Shown here: one piece after another, positions 1 to 10,519 of the stretch
Numbering within the stretch: position 1 is the first letter of the stretch
How the letters are laid out: the number at the start of each line of letters is the position of its first letter
Assembly: GCF_003012935.1 (NCBI RefSeq)
Contig: NZ_PUDR01000010.1
Location: 1 to 64,000 of the forward strand
DNA from: Pannonibacter carbonis
Lineage (GTDB): Bacteria; Pseudomonadota; Alphaproteobacteria; Rhizobiales; Stappiaceae
Direction: 5' to 3'
Length of the DNA stretch: 64,000 nt
Notes under the pieces: model-generated
Databases searched by the model: none
What the model was told of the DNA's origin: nothing
What the model saw: only the letters and a program-made list of their open reading frames with translations
Translations under genes and position numbers: made by a program

Positions 1-111
1 GCTGTGGATCCTCACGCTTGGCTGAGCTCAACCCTCAGTGCCGTCGCCAACGGCCATCAGCAGGGTAAGGTCGTTGAACTGCTTCCATGGAACTTCGCTG
101 CAGAGGTGTGA
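1..111 (+). CDS. tnpC: IS66-family transposase (TnpC), C-terminal fragment cut by window edge
   Basis: The frame starting at base 1 is open to a TGA at 109-111 and ends in 36 residues containing VDPHAWL and, 23 residues later, VVELLPWNF. These match the C-terminal domain of IS66 transposases, where a DPQAWL-type helix is followed by DELLPWN near the end. The rest of the gene lies to the left of the window, so nothing can be said about whether the transposase is intact. The last 25 bases overlap the ATG at 87 used by the next open frame. Confidence 0.65.
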   Translation, partial: AVDPHAWLSSTLSAVANGHQQGKVVELLPWNFAAEV

Positions 112-127
112 CCGGCACACCGCTTAC
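1..127 (+). mobile_element. Right end of an IS66-family insertion sequence
   Basis: The first 111 bases read as the end of an IS66-type transposase, and 16 bases after its stop the sequence reads CCGCTTAC (120-127). Read outward this is GTAAGCGG, which resembles the conserved tip of IS66-family terminal inverted repeats. I therefore place the element's right end at about 127. The left end, tnpA/tnpB and the 8-bp target duplication that this family makes lie outside the window, so the exact boundary is inferred. Confidence 0.6.
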
Positions 128-1709
128 CGAGGAGGATCTCCCGGACCTGTTTCGGATCATTGCGGATGCTGTCGTTCATCTCGGAATCCCTACGCCGCAG
201 CATATCCGCGCGGCCTTCAGATATTGTGTTGGAGTGGATGTCGGCCTCGATGAAGCTGAGGGGCTCACCGGCTACTCGCTCTTTGACCTGACGCTCGCCG
301 CTTCTCGGGGAAAAGGCTGGCGCCGTGTTCTCCAGGCGGTTTCGACAGAGACGGCTCATGATGAAAAGTCGGGCGCCAAGTTGGAGTTCCGTCTGGAGGA
401 TCTGGCAGGTCTCGGTGAGGCCGCAGACTGGGGCAGGGAGCTGGCGCGTGATCTTGCTGATTGGCGAGGCGGAAAGCTGCCTTGGTCCGAGGTGGACCGT
501 GGCGTCCTTGTTGCCGGGCCTCCGGGAACCGGCAAGACGACCTTTGCCAAGGCCCTCGCGAACAGTTGCGGCGTCAATCTGGTAGCTGCCTCGCTGGCTC
601 AATGGCAGGCGGCAGGTCATCTGGGCGATCTGTTGAAAGCCATGCGCCGTTCATTCGCGGAAGCCAAGAAGAAAGCGCCATGCATCCTTTTCATCGACGA
701 ATTCGACGCTGTCGGCGACCGGGCCACGGCCCGCGGAGACAACGCCCTTTACATCATCGAGAAGATCAATGGTCTGCTGGAATGTCTCGACGGCATCGAC
801 GGTCGCGAGGGTGTCGTCGTGGTCGGTGCATGCAATCACCCTAACCTGATCGATCCGGCGCTCCTGCGGCCGGGGCGGCTGGAGCGCACCGTCCGTATTC
901 CGTTGCCGGATGCCGCCGCCAGGGAGCAGATCCTGAAATGGCATTTGAATGGCTGTCTCAGCGGCGAGCCGATCCGGGATATCGCTGATCGGATGGAGGG
1001 CTGCTCTGGCGCGGATATTGAAAAGCTGGTGCGTGACGCTAAGAGGATCGCTCGCAGGAATGGCCGGGCACTGTACCTTGATGATCTGACAGTTCTTCTG
1101 CCGCAGAGGATCCAGTTTGATCCTGAGGACTTGAGACGTATGGCCGTGCACGAAGCTGGACATGCCGTCGTACATGCGGCTGTAGGGGACGGTGAAATCG
1201 TTCGGCTGTCGATCTATCCCGATTACGTACCGAGTCGTTCCCGCGGAGAGGCCGGAGCACTTTCAATCCGGATCATGAAGCCGAAATGCAGCACCCGAAA
1301 GGATCATGAAGCGCAGCTGATGGTGCATATGGCAGGCCTCGCAGCGGAGGAGCTCATCTTTGGCGCCTTTTCCGACGGTGGTGGTGGTGTGCCGCAATCG
1401 GATCTTGCCTTCGCAACACAGCTGGCAACCGAAATGGAGGCAAGCGTCGGCCTGGGCGACAGTCTCGTCCAGCTTCTGAATTGCGGGTCGAGCCGCGTGC
1501 CCGATCTCCTGCTGAGAGACCGCGTACTGCGGCGCCGGGTGGAGGAGACGCTGGAAAAGGCCTTCGAGGGCGCCCGGACAATTCTCGTGGAGAAGGGAGC
1601 GACCCATCAGGCTTTGGTAGAGGCGCTGCTGGAGCGTCATGACCTTCAGGGAAGCGAGGTGTTGGAGATTATTTCCGGGGCCAAACAGCACTACCGGACG
1701 GCAGTGTGA
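87..1709 (+). CDS. Soluble FtsH-like AAA+ ATPase with M41 zinc metalloprotease domain, probably 5'-truncated
   Basis: The 540-residue frame has an AAA+ module with Walker A GPPGTGKTT (about residues 144-152), Walker B ILFIDEFDAVGDR and an arginine-finger region ending LLRPGRLER. It is followed by an M41 peptidase domain with zinc motif HEAGH at 355-359 and a later QSDL aspartate positioned like the third ligand of FtsH. Unlike FtsH there is no membrane segment, so it should be a cytosolic ATP-dependent protease. The only usable upstream ATG, at 87, lies inside the IS66 transposase end and has no Shine-Dalgarno sequence; codons before about 127 are IS sequence. The native N-terminus was therefore probably removed by the insertion. 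Both catalytic domains are intact, so a shortened product may still be made. Confidence 0.75.
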   Translation: MELRCRGVTGTPLTEEDLPDLFRIIADAVVHLGIPTPQHIRAAFRYCVGVDVGLDEAEGLTGYSLFDLTLAASRGKGWRRVLQAVSTETAHDEKSGAKLEFRLEDLAGLGEAADWGRELARDLADWRGGKLPWSEVDRGVLVAGPPGTGKTTFAKALANSCGVNLVAASLAQWQAAGHLGDLLKAMRRSFAEAKKKAPCILFIDEFDAVGDRATARGDNALYIIEKINGLLECLDGIDGREGVVVVGACNHPNLIDPALLRPGRLERTVRIPLPDAAAREQILKWHLNGCLSGEPIRDIADRMEGCSGADIEKLVRDAKRIARRNGRALYLDDLTVLLPQRIQFDPEDLRRMAVHEAGHAVVHAAVGDGEIVRLSIYPDYVPSRSRGEAGALSIRIMKPKCSTRKDHEAQLMVHMAGLAAEELIFGAFSDGGGGVPQSDLAFATQLATEMEASVGLGDSLVQLLNCGSSRVPDLLLRDRVLRRRVEETLEKAFEGARTILVEKGATHQALVEALLERHDLQGSEVLEIISGAKQHYRTAV

Positions 1710-1753
1710 TCGTTCCGGCTCGGCGAGGCCTCGACATTGAAAACAAAAACAAG

Positions 1754-1774
1754 CGCCGGGGGGCACCCCCGGCG
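1754..1774 (-). terminator. Intrinsic terminator between the convergent AAA/M41 and integrase genes
   Basis: An 8-bp GC stem CGCCGGGG/CCCCGGCG closes a short loop. Read on the minus strand it is followed by a T-rich tract (positions 1753 down to about 1740), so it best serves the integrase coming from the right; on the plus strand the downstream run is weak. The rest of 1710-2001 shows no convincing gene. Confidence 0.6.
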
Positions 1775-2001
1775 TTGCTTAATGCGCTGATCCTTGACTT
1801 TTATGCAGCTGAAACCAAGGTCGACGGGCGATAAATGCTCGCATGAGTGGAGCGAGCAATGGGCGATCGTCGGAACGTCTTCGTTTCGTGGAGATGATCG
1901 CCCGACGCAGCGAACTAGGCGATGTAGGCCGCAAGGGCCTGGTAGCCGCGTACGGAGTGGGGCTTAGTGACGCTCAATGAGCACCCGGGCAATTGCACGA
2001 A

Positions 2002-4074
2002 CTAAGCCCGCTTCCCCCTCATTCCCCTTTTCCCAACTGGATCCTCGTACCAAGGTGCAGGCTCTTTCGCGTCAACGAAGCTCAGCAGCCGGATCGGCTT
2101 TGGTTCCAGATGCCCGGTCACGACCGGATATCGTGACAAGAGGTCTTTGAGAAGCGGAAGCCCGGCAGGGTTGGTGTAGCGGATGGTTGTCTGGCTCGCG
2201 CCGTCGCGGCCGTGAATGTCCTCGATCAGTTCAGGAGAGACGCCGTTCTGCTTTAGTGTATCCGCATGCCCGTGACGGAGGGCGTGAAGGACGCGGAGCC
2301 AGTGTGGCCCGCCTTTTGCGGCATTGGCGACAAAGAGCGGATTGAAATTCTTGTAGAAGCGATCGCCCGGATCGGCATTCTTGCGATCGAATGGATTGCA
2401 GAGTTCGGGGAAGAGCGGCCGATAGCCGAGCGACCGGACCTTTTCGACATAGTCCAGAAATCCGAGGCGGAGCATCTCGGGAGGAGCTGGAAGCATGCGG
2501 GCTGATTGCGGCGTCTTGAGGCTGCGGATTTCATTGCTCTTGATATCGATGGCCCAGCCTGACGCCGTCTTGACCACATCGTCGACCGTCAGTCCGGCGG
2601 CTTCGGCCCGGCGCGTTCCCAGATAGACGAGCATCATCGGCAGGAAGTAGAGCGAGTTATGGATTGTCTCGGAGCCGCTCAGAGCCATTTCAACCTCTGA
2701 CACGCAGCCCGAAAAGACCGGCATCTGGAACATCAATTCGGTTTTGTCCGGCCCGGGTTTCGGCGTGAGAGACGCCAGTTCCGAGGCGCGCTTCTTCGAT
2801 GGGCGCAAGCCCTTCATTTCAAATGAAACAATGGAGTGACCGCGTGCGGCCAGAAAGTCACGGAAGGTCTGGAGGTTGCCCAGATGCTTGCGGATCGTCT
2901 GCGCACCCAGACCGACCCTGGCGCCGCTGTCGTCGTCCGCCTCTTCAAGCATCTTCTGGCCCAGGGCGCGGAGTTCCGGCACGGACAAGGACCGCAGTCT
3001 TGAGCTCTGGCCGTAATTGGTCGGAACAAGGCTGAAATAGTCACGCAGGGCGGCAAGATGTGCCTGACGGATCTGGCCGGAGTGCTCAACACCGTTTTCG
3101 ACGAGGATGTCTATGAACATCCGTACGACAACACCGACGTCACTCGCGGTTTCCGGTCTCCATTCCTTGCGCTTGTTGCGCAGAAGAATGTCGAATTTCT
3201 CGAGGAAGTCGGCGACAGGCAGATTTGCAGGACTTTCATCGGCGACGATTTCCCCGTCTTCGATGATCTTGGTTTCAACCGTCCGCGGCTCTGACGTGGC
3301 GGGCAAAGCCTCTTGCCGAGCTGCGGCATGAACCGCCGCGGGTTCCAGCACAGGCTGAAGAGAAAGTGGCTCATCGCAAGGGATTAGCTCGCGCGCGATT
3401 GGCTCCGGTTCTGGTTTTTCTGTCGATGGATAAAGCGATTGCGTGTTGAGGAGAACGTCCGCCTTGGCACGGAAGATCTCACTCCGGGCGCGCTCGATAT
3501 TGAGTCTTGTGACGTCGAGGCCGACGTCGCCCATGTCGTCCTTAAGTGGTTTTTCGAACAGGTGCGTGCGGGCGAACTGCCGCTCCTGTCGGTAGGTCTC
3601 CGCAATGACCGGAATGAAATCGACGGGGACATTGTGCTGGAGGAGGTGTCGTCGTCCAGGGCAATCAACGTCGAACGACAGATCAGTCGCCGTGCCAAAG
3701 ACCTCAAGCAGGCGGAACGCCCAGCCGTTCATCAGGTCTGCTTCGAGATGATAGGACTTGTGACTGGTGCCGGTCGCTTTTGACGCGGTGACGAGATCGT
3801 CCATCATCTCGCACATGCGATCGATTTCCGCCTTGAACAGCGCCTTCAGAGCGTCTTGTCGTGATGTCCCCAAGTTCCGCCGAAACCTCATTTCTGAGAG
3901 CATGGTGTTCAGGCGGCGTGCCATGAACCGTGCCCGGTGGTGATCCGATTGTCTCAGGCTGAATGACAGCTTCTGGTTAAGGTCGGATTGAGAAAGGCTA
4001 CTCGGGAGGCGAGGGCGCCAGTACCAGATATTTCCACGGCGAAGGAGATTTTGAACGTCGTGTCGACGAGCCAT
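2002..4074 (-). CDS. Tyrosine-type site-specific recombinase (phage/island integrase)
   Basis: This 690-residue protein has an N-terminal region (WYWRPRLP, then SFSLRQSDHHRAR) like the short arm-binding domain of many proteobacterial integrases, a long middle region, a core SAM-like domain around residues 270-440 and a C-terminal catalytic domain. Active-site residues are visible: GxRxxE with Arg488 and Glu491, HxxR at 597-600, a further His621, and the nucleophile Tyr633 in TIRYTNP. It catalyses integration and excision by strand exchange at att sites. The neighbouring tRNA-Gln gene (4216-4289) is the likely target. AAGGATA lies about 10 nt upstream of the ATG. At 690 residues it is much longer than classical phage integrases (about 400). 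Confidence 0.9.
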   Translation of the reverse strand: MARRHDVQNLLRRGNIWYWRPRLPSSLSQSDLNQKLSFSLRQSDHHRARFMARRLNTMLSEMRFRRNLGTSRQDALKALFKAEIDRMCEMMDDLVTASKATGTSHKSYHLEADLMNGWAFRLLEVFGTATDLSFDVDCPGRRHLLQHNVPVDFIPVIAETYRQERQFARTHLFEKPLKDDMGDVGLDVTRLNIERARSEIFRAKADVLLNTQSLYPSTEKPEPEPIARELIPCDEPLSLQPVLEPAAVHAAARQEALPATSEPRTVETKIIEDGEIVADESPANLPVADFLEKFDILLRNKRKEWRPETASDVGVVVRMFIDILVENGVEHSGQIRQAHLAALRDYFSLVPTNYGQSSRLRSLSVPELRALGQKMLEEADDDSGARVGLGAQTIRKHLGNLQTFRDFLAARGHSIVSFEMKGLRPSKKRASELASLTPKPGPDKTELMFQMPVFSGCVSEVEMALSGSETIHNSLYFLPMMLVYLGTRRAEAAGLTVDDVVKTASGWAIDIKSNEIRSLKTPQSARMLPAPPEMLRLGFLDYVEKVRSLGYRPLFPELCNPFDRKNADPGDRFYKNFNPLFVANAAKGGPHWLRVLHALRHGHADTLKQNGVSPELIEDIHGRDGASQTTIRYTNPAGLPLLKDLLSRYPVVTGHLEPKPIRLLSFVDAKEPAPWYEDPVGKRGMRGKRA

Positions 4075-4215
4075 AGCCCAGTATCCTTGAGCCAGACGGC
4101 GCTCATGGGCATCACGTCTGGGGACCAGTTTTGGGCATCACTTGGTCAAATCGACTGAGAATGCGGATTTCTTGATCCGATTATCTCAATGATATCAATA
4201 ACTTGGAAGGGCGTT

Positions 4216-4289
4216 GGCTGGGGAACCTGGATTCGAACCAGGACTAACGGAGTCAGAGTCCGTGGGTCTACCGTTAACCTATTCCCCAG
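4216..4289 (-). tRNA. tRNA-Gln (anticodon CTG)
   Basis: Read on the minus strand the cloverleaf is complete: 7-bp acceptor stem TGGGGAA/TTCCCCA, anticodon stem ACGGA/TCCGT closing a loop with anticodon CTG, the T-arm GGTTCGAATCC, discriminator G and an encoded CCA at 4218-4216. It decodes CAG glutamine codons. Its 3' end faces the integrase gene, so it is the likely attachment site of the island on the left and is preserved on integration. Confidence 0.95.
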
Positions 4290-4627
4290 TAGACGCTGCG
4301 GCTGCTGTCCGCGCCGCGATGTGAGGGGCTTATAGCTGCAGGTTCGGACGGGATCAACAGGCTCTTGCAAAAAGTTTTGTCGCCTGTGGATGACTGAGGG
4401 ATGACAGTCGTGAGGTGCCAGACCGCCGCAAGGGGCGGCTCGCTTTGCGGTGCAAGCCGGGTGACGCCATTTCGCGCAGATGCCGGCCCGCGCTGTCTCG
4501 CGGTGCAGCAAGCGCTGGCCCGCAGGTGTCCTTTGCGTGCGCGGGGGCAACCTGTTACACTTTCGTCAACAACACGATCAGGCGCGCCCGGCCCATCCGG
4601 CTGAGGCTGCGCGAAAAGGACATCGAA
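4290..4627. other. Intergenic region upstream of tRNA-Gln (-) and ppx/gppA (+)
   Basis: No supported gene. An open frame in the ppx/gppA phase extends to 4415, but its encoded sequence is unremarkable and the ribosome-binding site lies just before the GTG at 4628. The promoter of tRNA-Gln should lie on the minus strand just above 4289 and that of ppx/gppA on the plus strand; I see no clear consensus boxes. Confidence 0.5.
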
Positions 4628-6595
4628 GTGGACGACTCGGGTCAGGACGCCCCCGGCACAGGACGGGGGCAGGCTGGCGCGGCGTCGCCTCCCGTGGCAG
4701 CCAATGGGCGGCCGCGTTCCAAGAAGCGTCGTCGCCAGGGCAAGGGACCTGCCGGCGGCGGACGGGGAGGCGAATCCGGTGCTCCGGCACCGAAGCTGCA
4801 GGCGGAAACGTCTTCGGCGCCGCGTCCGGCGCAAAAGAAGGGCAAACGGCGCAACCGACCCAACAGGGCGGAGCGCCGGGCCGACATGCTGGGGGATCCA
4901 GGCGCTGTTGCGCCGCCCGCAGAAGCCCGAACCGGGCCAGGACGTCGCCAGGGCAAACGCCGGGGCGGCGCGAAGTCGTTTGCTGTGACTGGTCGGCAGG
5001 AGCAGCCGGAACGTCCGCAGCAGGCTGGCTCGCACAGGGGCGAGGGGCGATCGGCCCATGCCCAGCCGGCTGGCTCGGTTTCTGGCTCTGGCTCTGGTTC
5101 TGGCAGTGCCTCTGGGTCTGGTGGCGTCTCCTTGCTCGCCGGACCTGATCCGGCGGTGTTGGGCGTCGCGGCGATCCGGTCATCGGACGCCGGTTCGGGC
5201 GGATCCGGCCACAATACCCCGGGCAACCGGCGTCGCCGGGCGCGCGGGCGGCCAAGCGGTCATTTTCGCGCCGATTCCCAGGGCGGGGCACCCGCGGGGG
5301 GCAGCGCTGCGCCTGGCACCCCGGGTAACCAAGCCGAGGGTTCTCTTGCCCCTGGTTCCCGGGTCCCTGGTTCTGAGGCCCCTGGTTTTCATGCCCCTGG
5401 TTTTCAGGGGGACGCCGGCTCAAGGTCGTCCGTTTTGCCGGTCCGGGCGGGCGCAGGTGGACGGAACGTCACCCGGGAGCATGCGCCCGATCACGGCATG
5501 TGGCGCGGTTCCGGTGCCGTTCCAGGCGCCAGTTCCGGCAGTGTGTCCACTGTTTCTGGCCGCGCGCCCGACAACCGGCTTTATGCTGCGCTGGACCTTG
5601 GGACCAACAATTGCCGCCTGCTGATCGCCCGCCCGGAAGAGCGCGGCTTCAAGGTGGTTGATGCCTTCTCGCGCATCGTGCGGCTTGGCGAGGGCGTTGG
5701 CGCCAGCGGGCTGCTGTCCGATGCGGCGATGGACCGGGCCATCGATGCACTCGACAATTGCCAGCGCAAGCTGGTCGAGCGGGGCGTCTCGCGGTTCCGG
5801 CTGATCGCCACCGAGGCCTGCCGGGCTGCTGGCAACGGCGAAGAATTCATTGCCAGGGTACAGCGGGAAACCGGGCTGGCGCTGGAGATTGTCAACCGCG
5901 AGACCGAGGCGCGGCTTGCGGTCGCCGGCTGTGCGACGCTTGTCGACCGGGAGGCGGAGGGGGTGCTGCTGTTCGATATCGGCGGCGGCTCATCTGAAAT
6001 CGTCTGGCTGGACCTGCGCAACCGGGGCAACGCGCGAGGCTATGCGCTGACTCGTTTCATCCGGGCCTGGACCTCGTTGCCCGTGGGTGTTGTCAATCTC
6101 GCCGAACGCCATGGCGGCATGCATGTGACGCACGAGATCTTCGAGGACATGGTCAATGATGTCTCCGAGCATCTGCAGGGCTTTGCCGTCGGGTCTGCCT
6201 TGAATGAGGCGATCGATGCCGGACAGGTGCATATGCTGGGCACCTCCGGCACGGTGACAACGCTGGCCGGGGTACATTTTGGTCTCAGGCGTTATGACCG
6301 GCGGCGGGTGGATGGCGCCTGGCTGGCCGATGAGGATGTCGCGGCGATGATCGAGAAGCTGAGGGCGATGTCCTATGACGAGCGGATCGACAATCCTTGC
6401 ATCGGGGCGGACCGGGCCGATCTGGTGCTGGCCGGTTGCGCCATTCTCGAGGCCATCCGTCGGCGCTGGACCTGCTCGCGGCTGCGGGTTGCGGACCGGG
6501 GCCTGCGCGAGGGAATTCTGACGGAACTGATGGCTGCCGACGGCGTCTGGTCGCGCGGCAACCGGCCCCAGCGGGGGCAGAAAGGAAAGACATGA
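4628..6595 (+). CDS. Ppx/GppA family phosphatase with long low-complexity N-terminal extension
   Basis: From about residue 317 to 655 the protein is a typical Ppx/GppA phosphatase of the actin-like ATPase fold: phosphate-binding [12 protein letters not shown] (from Asp323), the acidic region around ATEACR, and the second phosphate loop DIGGGSSEI. Such enzymes hydrolyse polyphosphate and/or pppGpp. The first ~316 residues are unusual: basic Lys/Arg/Gly/Pro-rich, then Ser-Gly repeats, then five-residue APGxx repeats. I chose GTG 4628 because AAAAGGA sits 7 nt upstream; the frame is open further upstream without a good start. The TGA overlaps the rlmE ATG (ATGA), implying translational coupling. 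Whether it prefers polyphosphate or pppGpp cannot be told. Confidence 0.85.
   Translation: MDDSGQDAPGTGRGQAGAASPPVAANGRPRSKKRRRQGKGPAGGGRGGESGAPAPKLQAETSSAPRPAQKKGKRRNRPNRAERRADMLGDPGAVAPPAEARTGPGRRQGKRRGGAKSFAVTGRQEQPERPQQAGSHRGEGRSAHAQPAGSVSGSGSGSGSASGSGGVSLLAGPDPAVLGVAAIRSSDAGSGGSGHNTPGNRRRRARGRPSGHFRADSQGGAPAGGSAAPGTPGNQAEGSLAPGSRVPGSEAPGFHAPGFQGDAGSRSSVLPVRAGAGGRNVTREHAPDHGMWRGSGAVPGASSGSVSTVSGRAPDNRLYAALDLGTNNCRLLIARPEERGFKVVDAFSRIVRLGEGVGASGLLSDAAMDRAIDALDNCQRKLVERGVSRFRLIATEACRAAGNGEEFIARVQRETGLALEIVNRETEARLAVAGCATLVDREAEGVLLFDIGGGSSEIVWLDLRNRGNARGYALTRFIRAWTSLPVGVVNLAERHGGMHVTHEIFEDMVNDVSEHLQGFAVGSALNEAIDAGQVHMLGTSGTVTTLAGVHFGLRRYDRRRVDGAWLADEDVAAMIEKLRAMSYDERIDNPCIGADRADLVLAGCAILEAIRRRWTCSRLRVADRGLREGILTELMAADGVWSRGNRPQRGQKGKT
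5348..5407 (+). repeat. Four tandem 15-bp in-frame repeats within the ppx/gppA extension
   Basis: Four consecutive 15-bp units of the form GYCCCTGGTTYYNNN encode [15 protein letters not shown] and APGFQ. Because the unit is a multiple of three, gain or loss of copies would change length without breaking the frame. A shorter hexamer-type Ser-Gly repeat lies upstream at about 5079-5128. Confidence 0.85.
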
Positions 6596-7329
6596 CCGAC
6601 GGCAAACGCGGTTCAGGCGAGCGCGGCCTGCATGTGCGCGTCAAGACGGCGGCCAAGCGGACGGTGTCCTCGACCCGCTGGCTCGAACGCCATCTCAACG
6701 ACCCCTATGTGCGCCGGTCCAAGATGGACGGTTACCGCTCGCGGGCGGCCTACAAGCTGATCGAGATCGACGACAAGCTGGGCCTCCTGAAGCCTGGCGC
6801 CCGGGTTGTTGACCTTGGGGCAGCGCCCGGCGGATGGTGCCAGATCGCAGTCGACCGGGTCGTGTCCTCGCCGGACACCCCCACCGTCGTCGGCATCGAC
6901 TATCTCGACATGGACCATATTCCGGGCGTGACCTTTCTCAAGAAGGACTTCCTTGACGAAGATGCGCCGGATGCTCTGCTCGCCGCGCTTGGCGGGCACA
7001 AGCCTGATGTGGTGCTGTCAGACATGGCGGCACCGACGACGGGGCACCGGCAGACCGATCACCTGCGCACGACTCACCTGTTCGAGGTGGCGATCCAGTT
7101 TGCGCTGGAGAACCTTGCCCCTGGTGGCGCGTTCCTGGCGAAGGTGTTCCGGGGCGGGACAGAGGGGCAGCTTCTGGCGCTGCTGAAGCGCGATTTCGTT
7201 TCGGTCGCCCATCTCAAGCCGCCCGCCAGTCGTAAGGAAAGCCCGGAACTTTACGTCGTTGCCAAGGGTTTCCGCGGTAAAAGTGCCCCTGGCACTGTCT
7301 TTGGACGCGGCGACGACGAGGACATGTGA
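6592..7329 (+). CDS. rlmE: 23S rRNA (uridine-2552) 2'-O-methyltransferase RlmE (FtsJ/RrmJ)
   Basis: The 245-residue protein methylates the 2'-OH of U2552 in the A-loop of 23S rRNA during late 50S assembly, using SAM. The SAM-binding motif [11 protein letters not shown] and the K-D-K-E catalytic tetrad of this family are visible: Lys in RSRAAYKL, Asp in [10 protein letters not shown], Lys in LAKVF and Glu in ESPELYVV. It is slightly longer than the E. coli enzyme (209 residues) because of an N-terminal extension. AAAGGAAAG precedes the ATG, which overlaps the ppx/gppA stop by 4 nt, so the two are co-translated. This pairing is frequent in rhizobia. Confidence 0.95.
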   Translation: MTDGKRGSGERGLHVRVKTAAKRTVSSTRWLERHLNDPYVRRSKMDGYRSRAAYKLIEIDDKLGLLKPGARVVDLGAAPGGWCQIAVDRVVSSPDTPTVVGIDYLDMDHIPGVTFLKKDFLDEDAPDALLAALGGHKPDVVLSDMAAPTTGHRQTDHLRTTHLFEVAIQFALENLAPGGAFLAKVFRGGTEGQLLALLKRDFVSVAHLKPPASRKESPELYVVAKGFRGKSAPGTVFGRGDDEDM

Positions 7330-7371
7330 GCCTGTCCAATTGGCGGGGTCTTAACTGCAATCCGGGACTGA

Positions 7372-9015
<1,644 letters not shown>

Positions 9016-9080
9016 CGGGTAGAGCCACAGGTGACCGGGATGGGCGCCGTGGTGCCCGCCTGAAACACTGGAGCAATGAC

Positions 9081-10373
9081 ATGAAAGATGGTGGACGGAT
9101 CGCCGCGGCCATCGAAGTGCTGGGCGAGGTGGAAAGCCGCCGCCGCCCGGTGCAGGATGCGCTGAAGGACTGGGGCAACGCCCACCGTTTTGCCGGGTCT
9201 GGAGATCGTACGATCATCGGCAACCTGGTGTTCGATGCCCTGCGGCACAAGCAGAGCCTCGGCTGGCAGATGCAGGACAGCAGTGCCCGTGCGCTGGCGC
9301 TGGCGACTTACGCGCTCAACTGGCAGCAGGGTCTGGCGCGGCTGGAAGAGGTGATGGCCGATGACCGGCATGCGCCGGAGGCGTTGAGCGAAGCCGAAAA
9401 GGCCGCGCTGACCACGCCGCGTGCGGACGCGGCGCCCGATGCCATCGCCGCAGACGTGCCGGAATGGCTTTGGCCGGCCTTTGCCGCCGCGCTTGGCGAC
9501 AACGCCGTCGCCGAAGGCCAGGCACTGGCGCGCCGGGCCCCCATCGACATGCGCGCCAACACGCTGAAGGCGTCACGGGACAAGGTCCTCAAGCGCCTCG
9601 CCCATATCGAGCTGAAGGAAACGGCGCTGTCGCCGTTCGGCCTCAGGGTCGAGCCGAAGCCGGGTGCGGCGCGTCTGCCGCATGTGCAGGCCGAGGAAGG
9701 CTATCGCAAGGGCTGGTTCGAACTGCAGGACGAGGCAAGCCAGATCGCGGCCCTGGTGGCTGGGGCAAAGCCGGGTGAACAGGTGCTGGATTTCTGTGCT
9801 GGTGGCGGCGGCAAGACGCTGGCGCTGGCAGCCCTGATGGAAAACCGCGGCCAGATCTATGCCTATGACAATGATCGTCTGCGGCTGGCCCCGATCCATG
9901 AGCGGCTGGCCCGCGCCGGCGCCCGCAATGTGCAGGTCCGCGATCCGCGAACGGGAACGCTTGAGGATCTGGAAGGTCAGATGGACCTCGTTTTCGTCGA
10001 CGCGCCTTGCACGGGAACCGGCGTCTGGCGCCGGCGGCCGGATTCCAAGTGGCGTCTCAGCGAGAAGGCCCTTGCTGACCGGATCGAGGAACAGGCACGG
10101 GTGCTGGATGCGGCGGCCCGATTCGTCAAGCCGGGCGGCCGGCTGGTCTATGCCACCTGTTCGATCCTGGATGCGGAAAACCGCGGCCAGATCGAGGCCT
10201 TCCTTGCCCGGGACGCGCGCTTTGCCCGGAGGTCTGCGGCGAGTGCATTTGCTGCAGCGCTGCCGGGCAAGCCGATGCCTGCTCACGTCAGCCCGGAAGG
10301 TCATGTCCTGCTGACACCTGCCTCCACAGATACGGACGGCTTCTTCCTTTCGGTTGTGGCCCGGACGGTCTGA
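9081..10373 (+). CDS. rsmB: RsmB/NOP-family RNA (cytosine-C5) methyltransferase
   Basis: This 430-residue SAM-dependent methyltransferase is of the RsmB type that modifies C967 of 16S rRNA. An N-terminal helical NusB-like region is followed by a Rossmann methyltransferase domain with motif I LDFCAGGGGKTLALA, the acidic residue in AYDNDRLRL, motif IV DAPCTGTG carrying one active-site Cys, and motif VI YATCSIL carrying the nucleophilic Cys. Both cysteines are present, so it should be active. It sits 65 bp after guaB, possibly in the same transcript. Assignment to rsmB rather than a paralogous NOP-family enzyme is likely but not proven. Confidence 0.88.
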   Translation: MKDGGRIAAAIEVLGEVESRRRPVQDALKDWGNAHRFAGSGDRTIIGNLVFDALRHKQSLGWQMQDSSARALALATYALNWQQGLARLEEVMADDRHAPEALSEAEKAALTTPRADAAPDAIAADVPEWLWPAFAAALGDNAVAEGQALARRAPIDMRANTLKASRDKVLKRLAHIELKETALSPFGLRVEPKPGAARLPHVQAEEGYRKGWFELQDEASQIAALVAGAKPGEQVLDFCAGGGGKTLALAALMENRGQIYAYDNDRLRLAPIHERLARAGARNVQVRDPRTGTLEDLEGQMDLVFVDAPCTGTGVWRRRPDSKWRLSEKALADRIEEQARVLDAAARFVKPGGRLVYATCSILDAENRGQIEAFLARDARFARRSAASAFAAALPGKPMPAHVSPEGHVLLTPASTDTDGFFLSVVARTV

Positions 10374-10388
10374 TTTTTGACGAGCGAG

Positions 10389-10410
10389 CGCGGCCTTGAA
10401 CGCCGCGTTT
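10389..10410 (+). terminator. Probable intrinsic terminator after rsmB
   Basis: CGCGGC and GCCGCG form a short GC stem around CTTGAAC and are followed by TTTCGATTTT. It lies 15 bp after the rsmB stop and before the convergent TPR gene. The stem is short, hence moderate confidence. Confidence 0.5.
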
Positions 10411-10519
10411 CGATTTTGGAACTTGTGAGGCAAGCACGAAGCCGGCGCAGGCGGCAGAAGCTGCGGTCGATGGCACGTCATGAACTGAGGTGCCGGTTGT
10501 CGCTCCGGTTTGACCCGGA

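Larger units (their letters stand above)
1..4215. mobile_element. Distal end of a tRNA-Gln-associated integrative island
   Basis: A 690-residue tyrosine integrase is read away from the 3' end of a tRNA-Gln gene and starts 141 bp from it, the usual layout of islands that insert into tRNA 3' ends. The same side also holds an IS66 end and an accessory protease gene, while the far side of the tRNA is conserved housekeeping sequence. I looked for a second copy of the tRNA 3' end in the window and found none, so the other att site must lie beyond the left edge if the island is complete. Island status is inference from layout. Confidence 0.5.

Noticed and set aside
1915-1993. Short minus-strand frame ending PHSVRGYQALAAYIA
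   Set aside because: Only about 25 codons, no start or ribosome-binding site, family not recognised; may be a decayed gene fragment but cannot be supported.
4108-4143. Direct repeat GGGCATCAC between the integrase and tRNA-Gln
   Set aside because: Nine bases twice is too little to call an att site or IS end without a partner copy.
5079-5407. Tandem repeats considered as a CRISPR array
   Set aside because: Units are 6-15 bp, contiguous without spacers, and in frame inside a coding sequence.
4274-5423. Several Arg/Pro-rich frames overlapping the ppx/gppA extension
   Set aside because: They reflect extreme GC content and repeats; only the frame continuous with the phosphatase domain has a ribosome-binding site and a domain.
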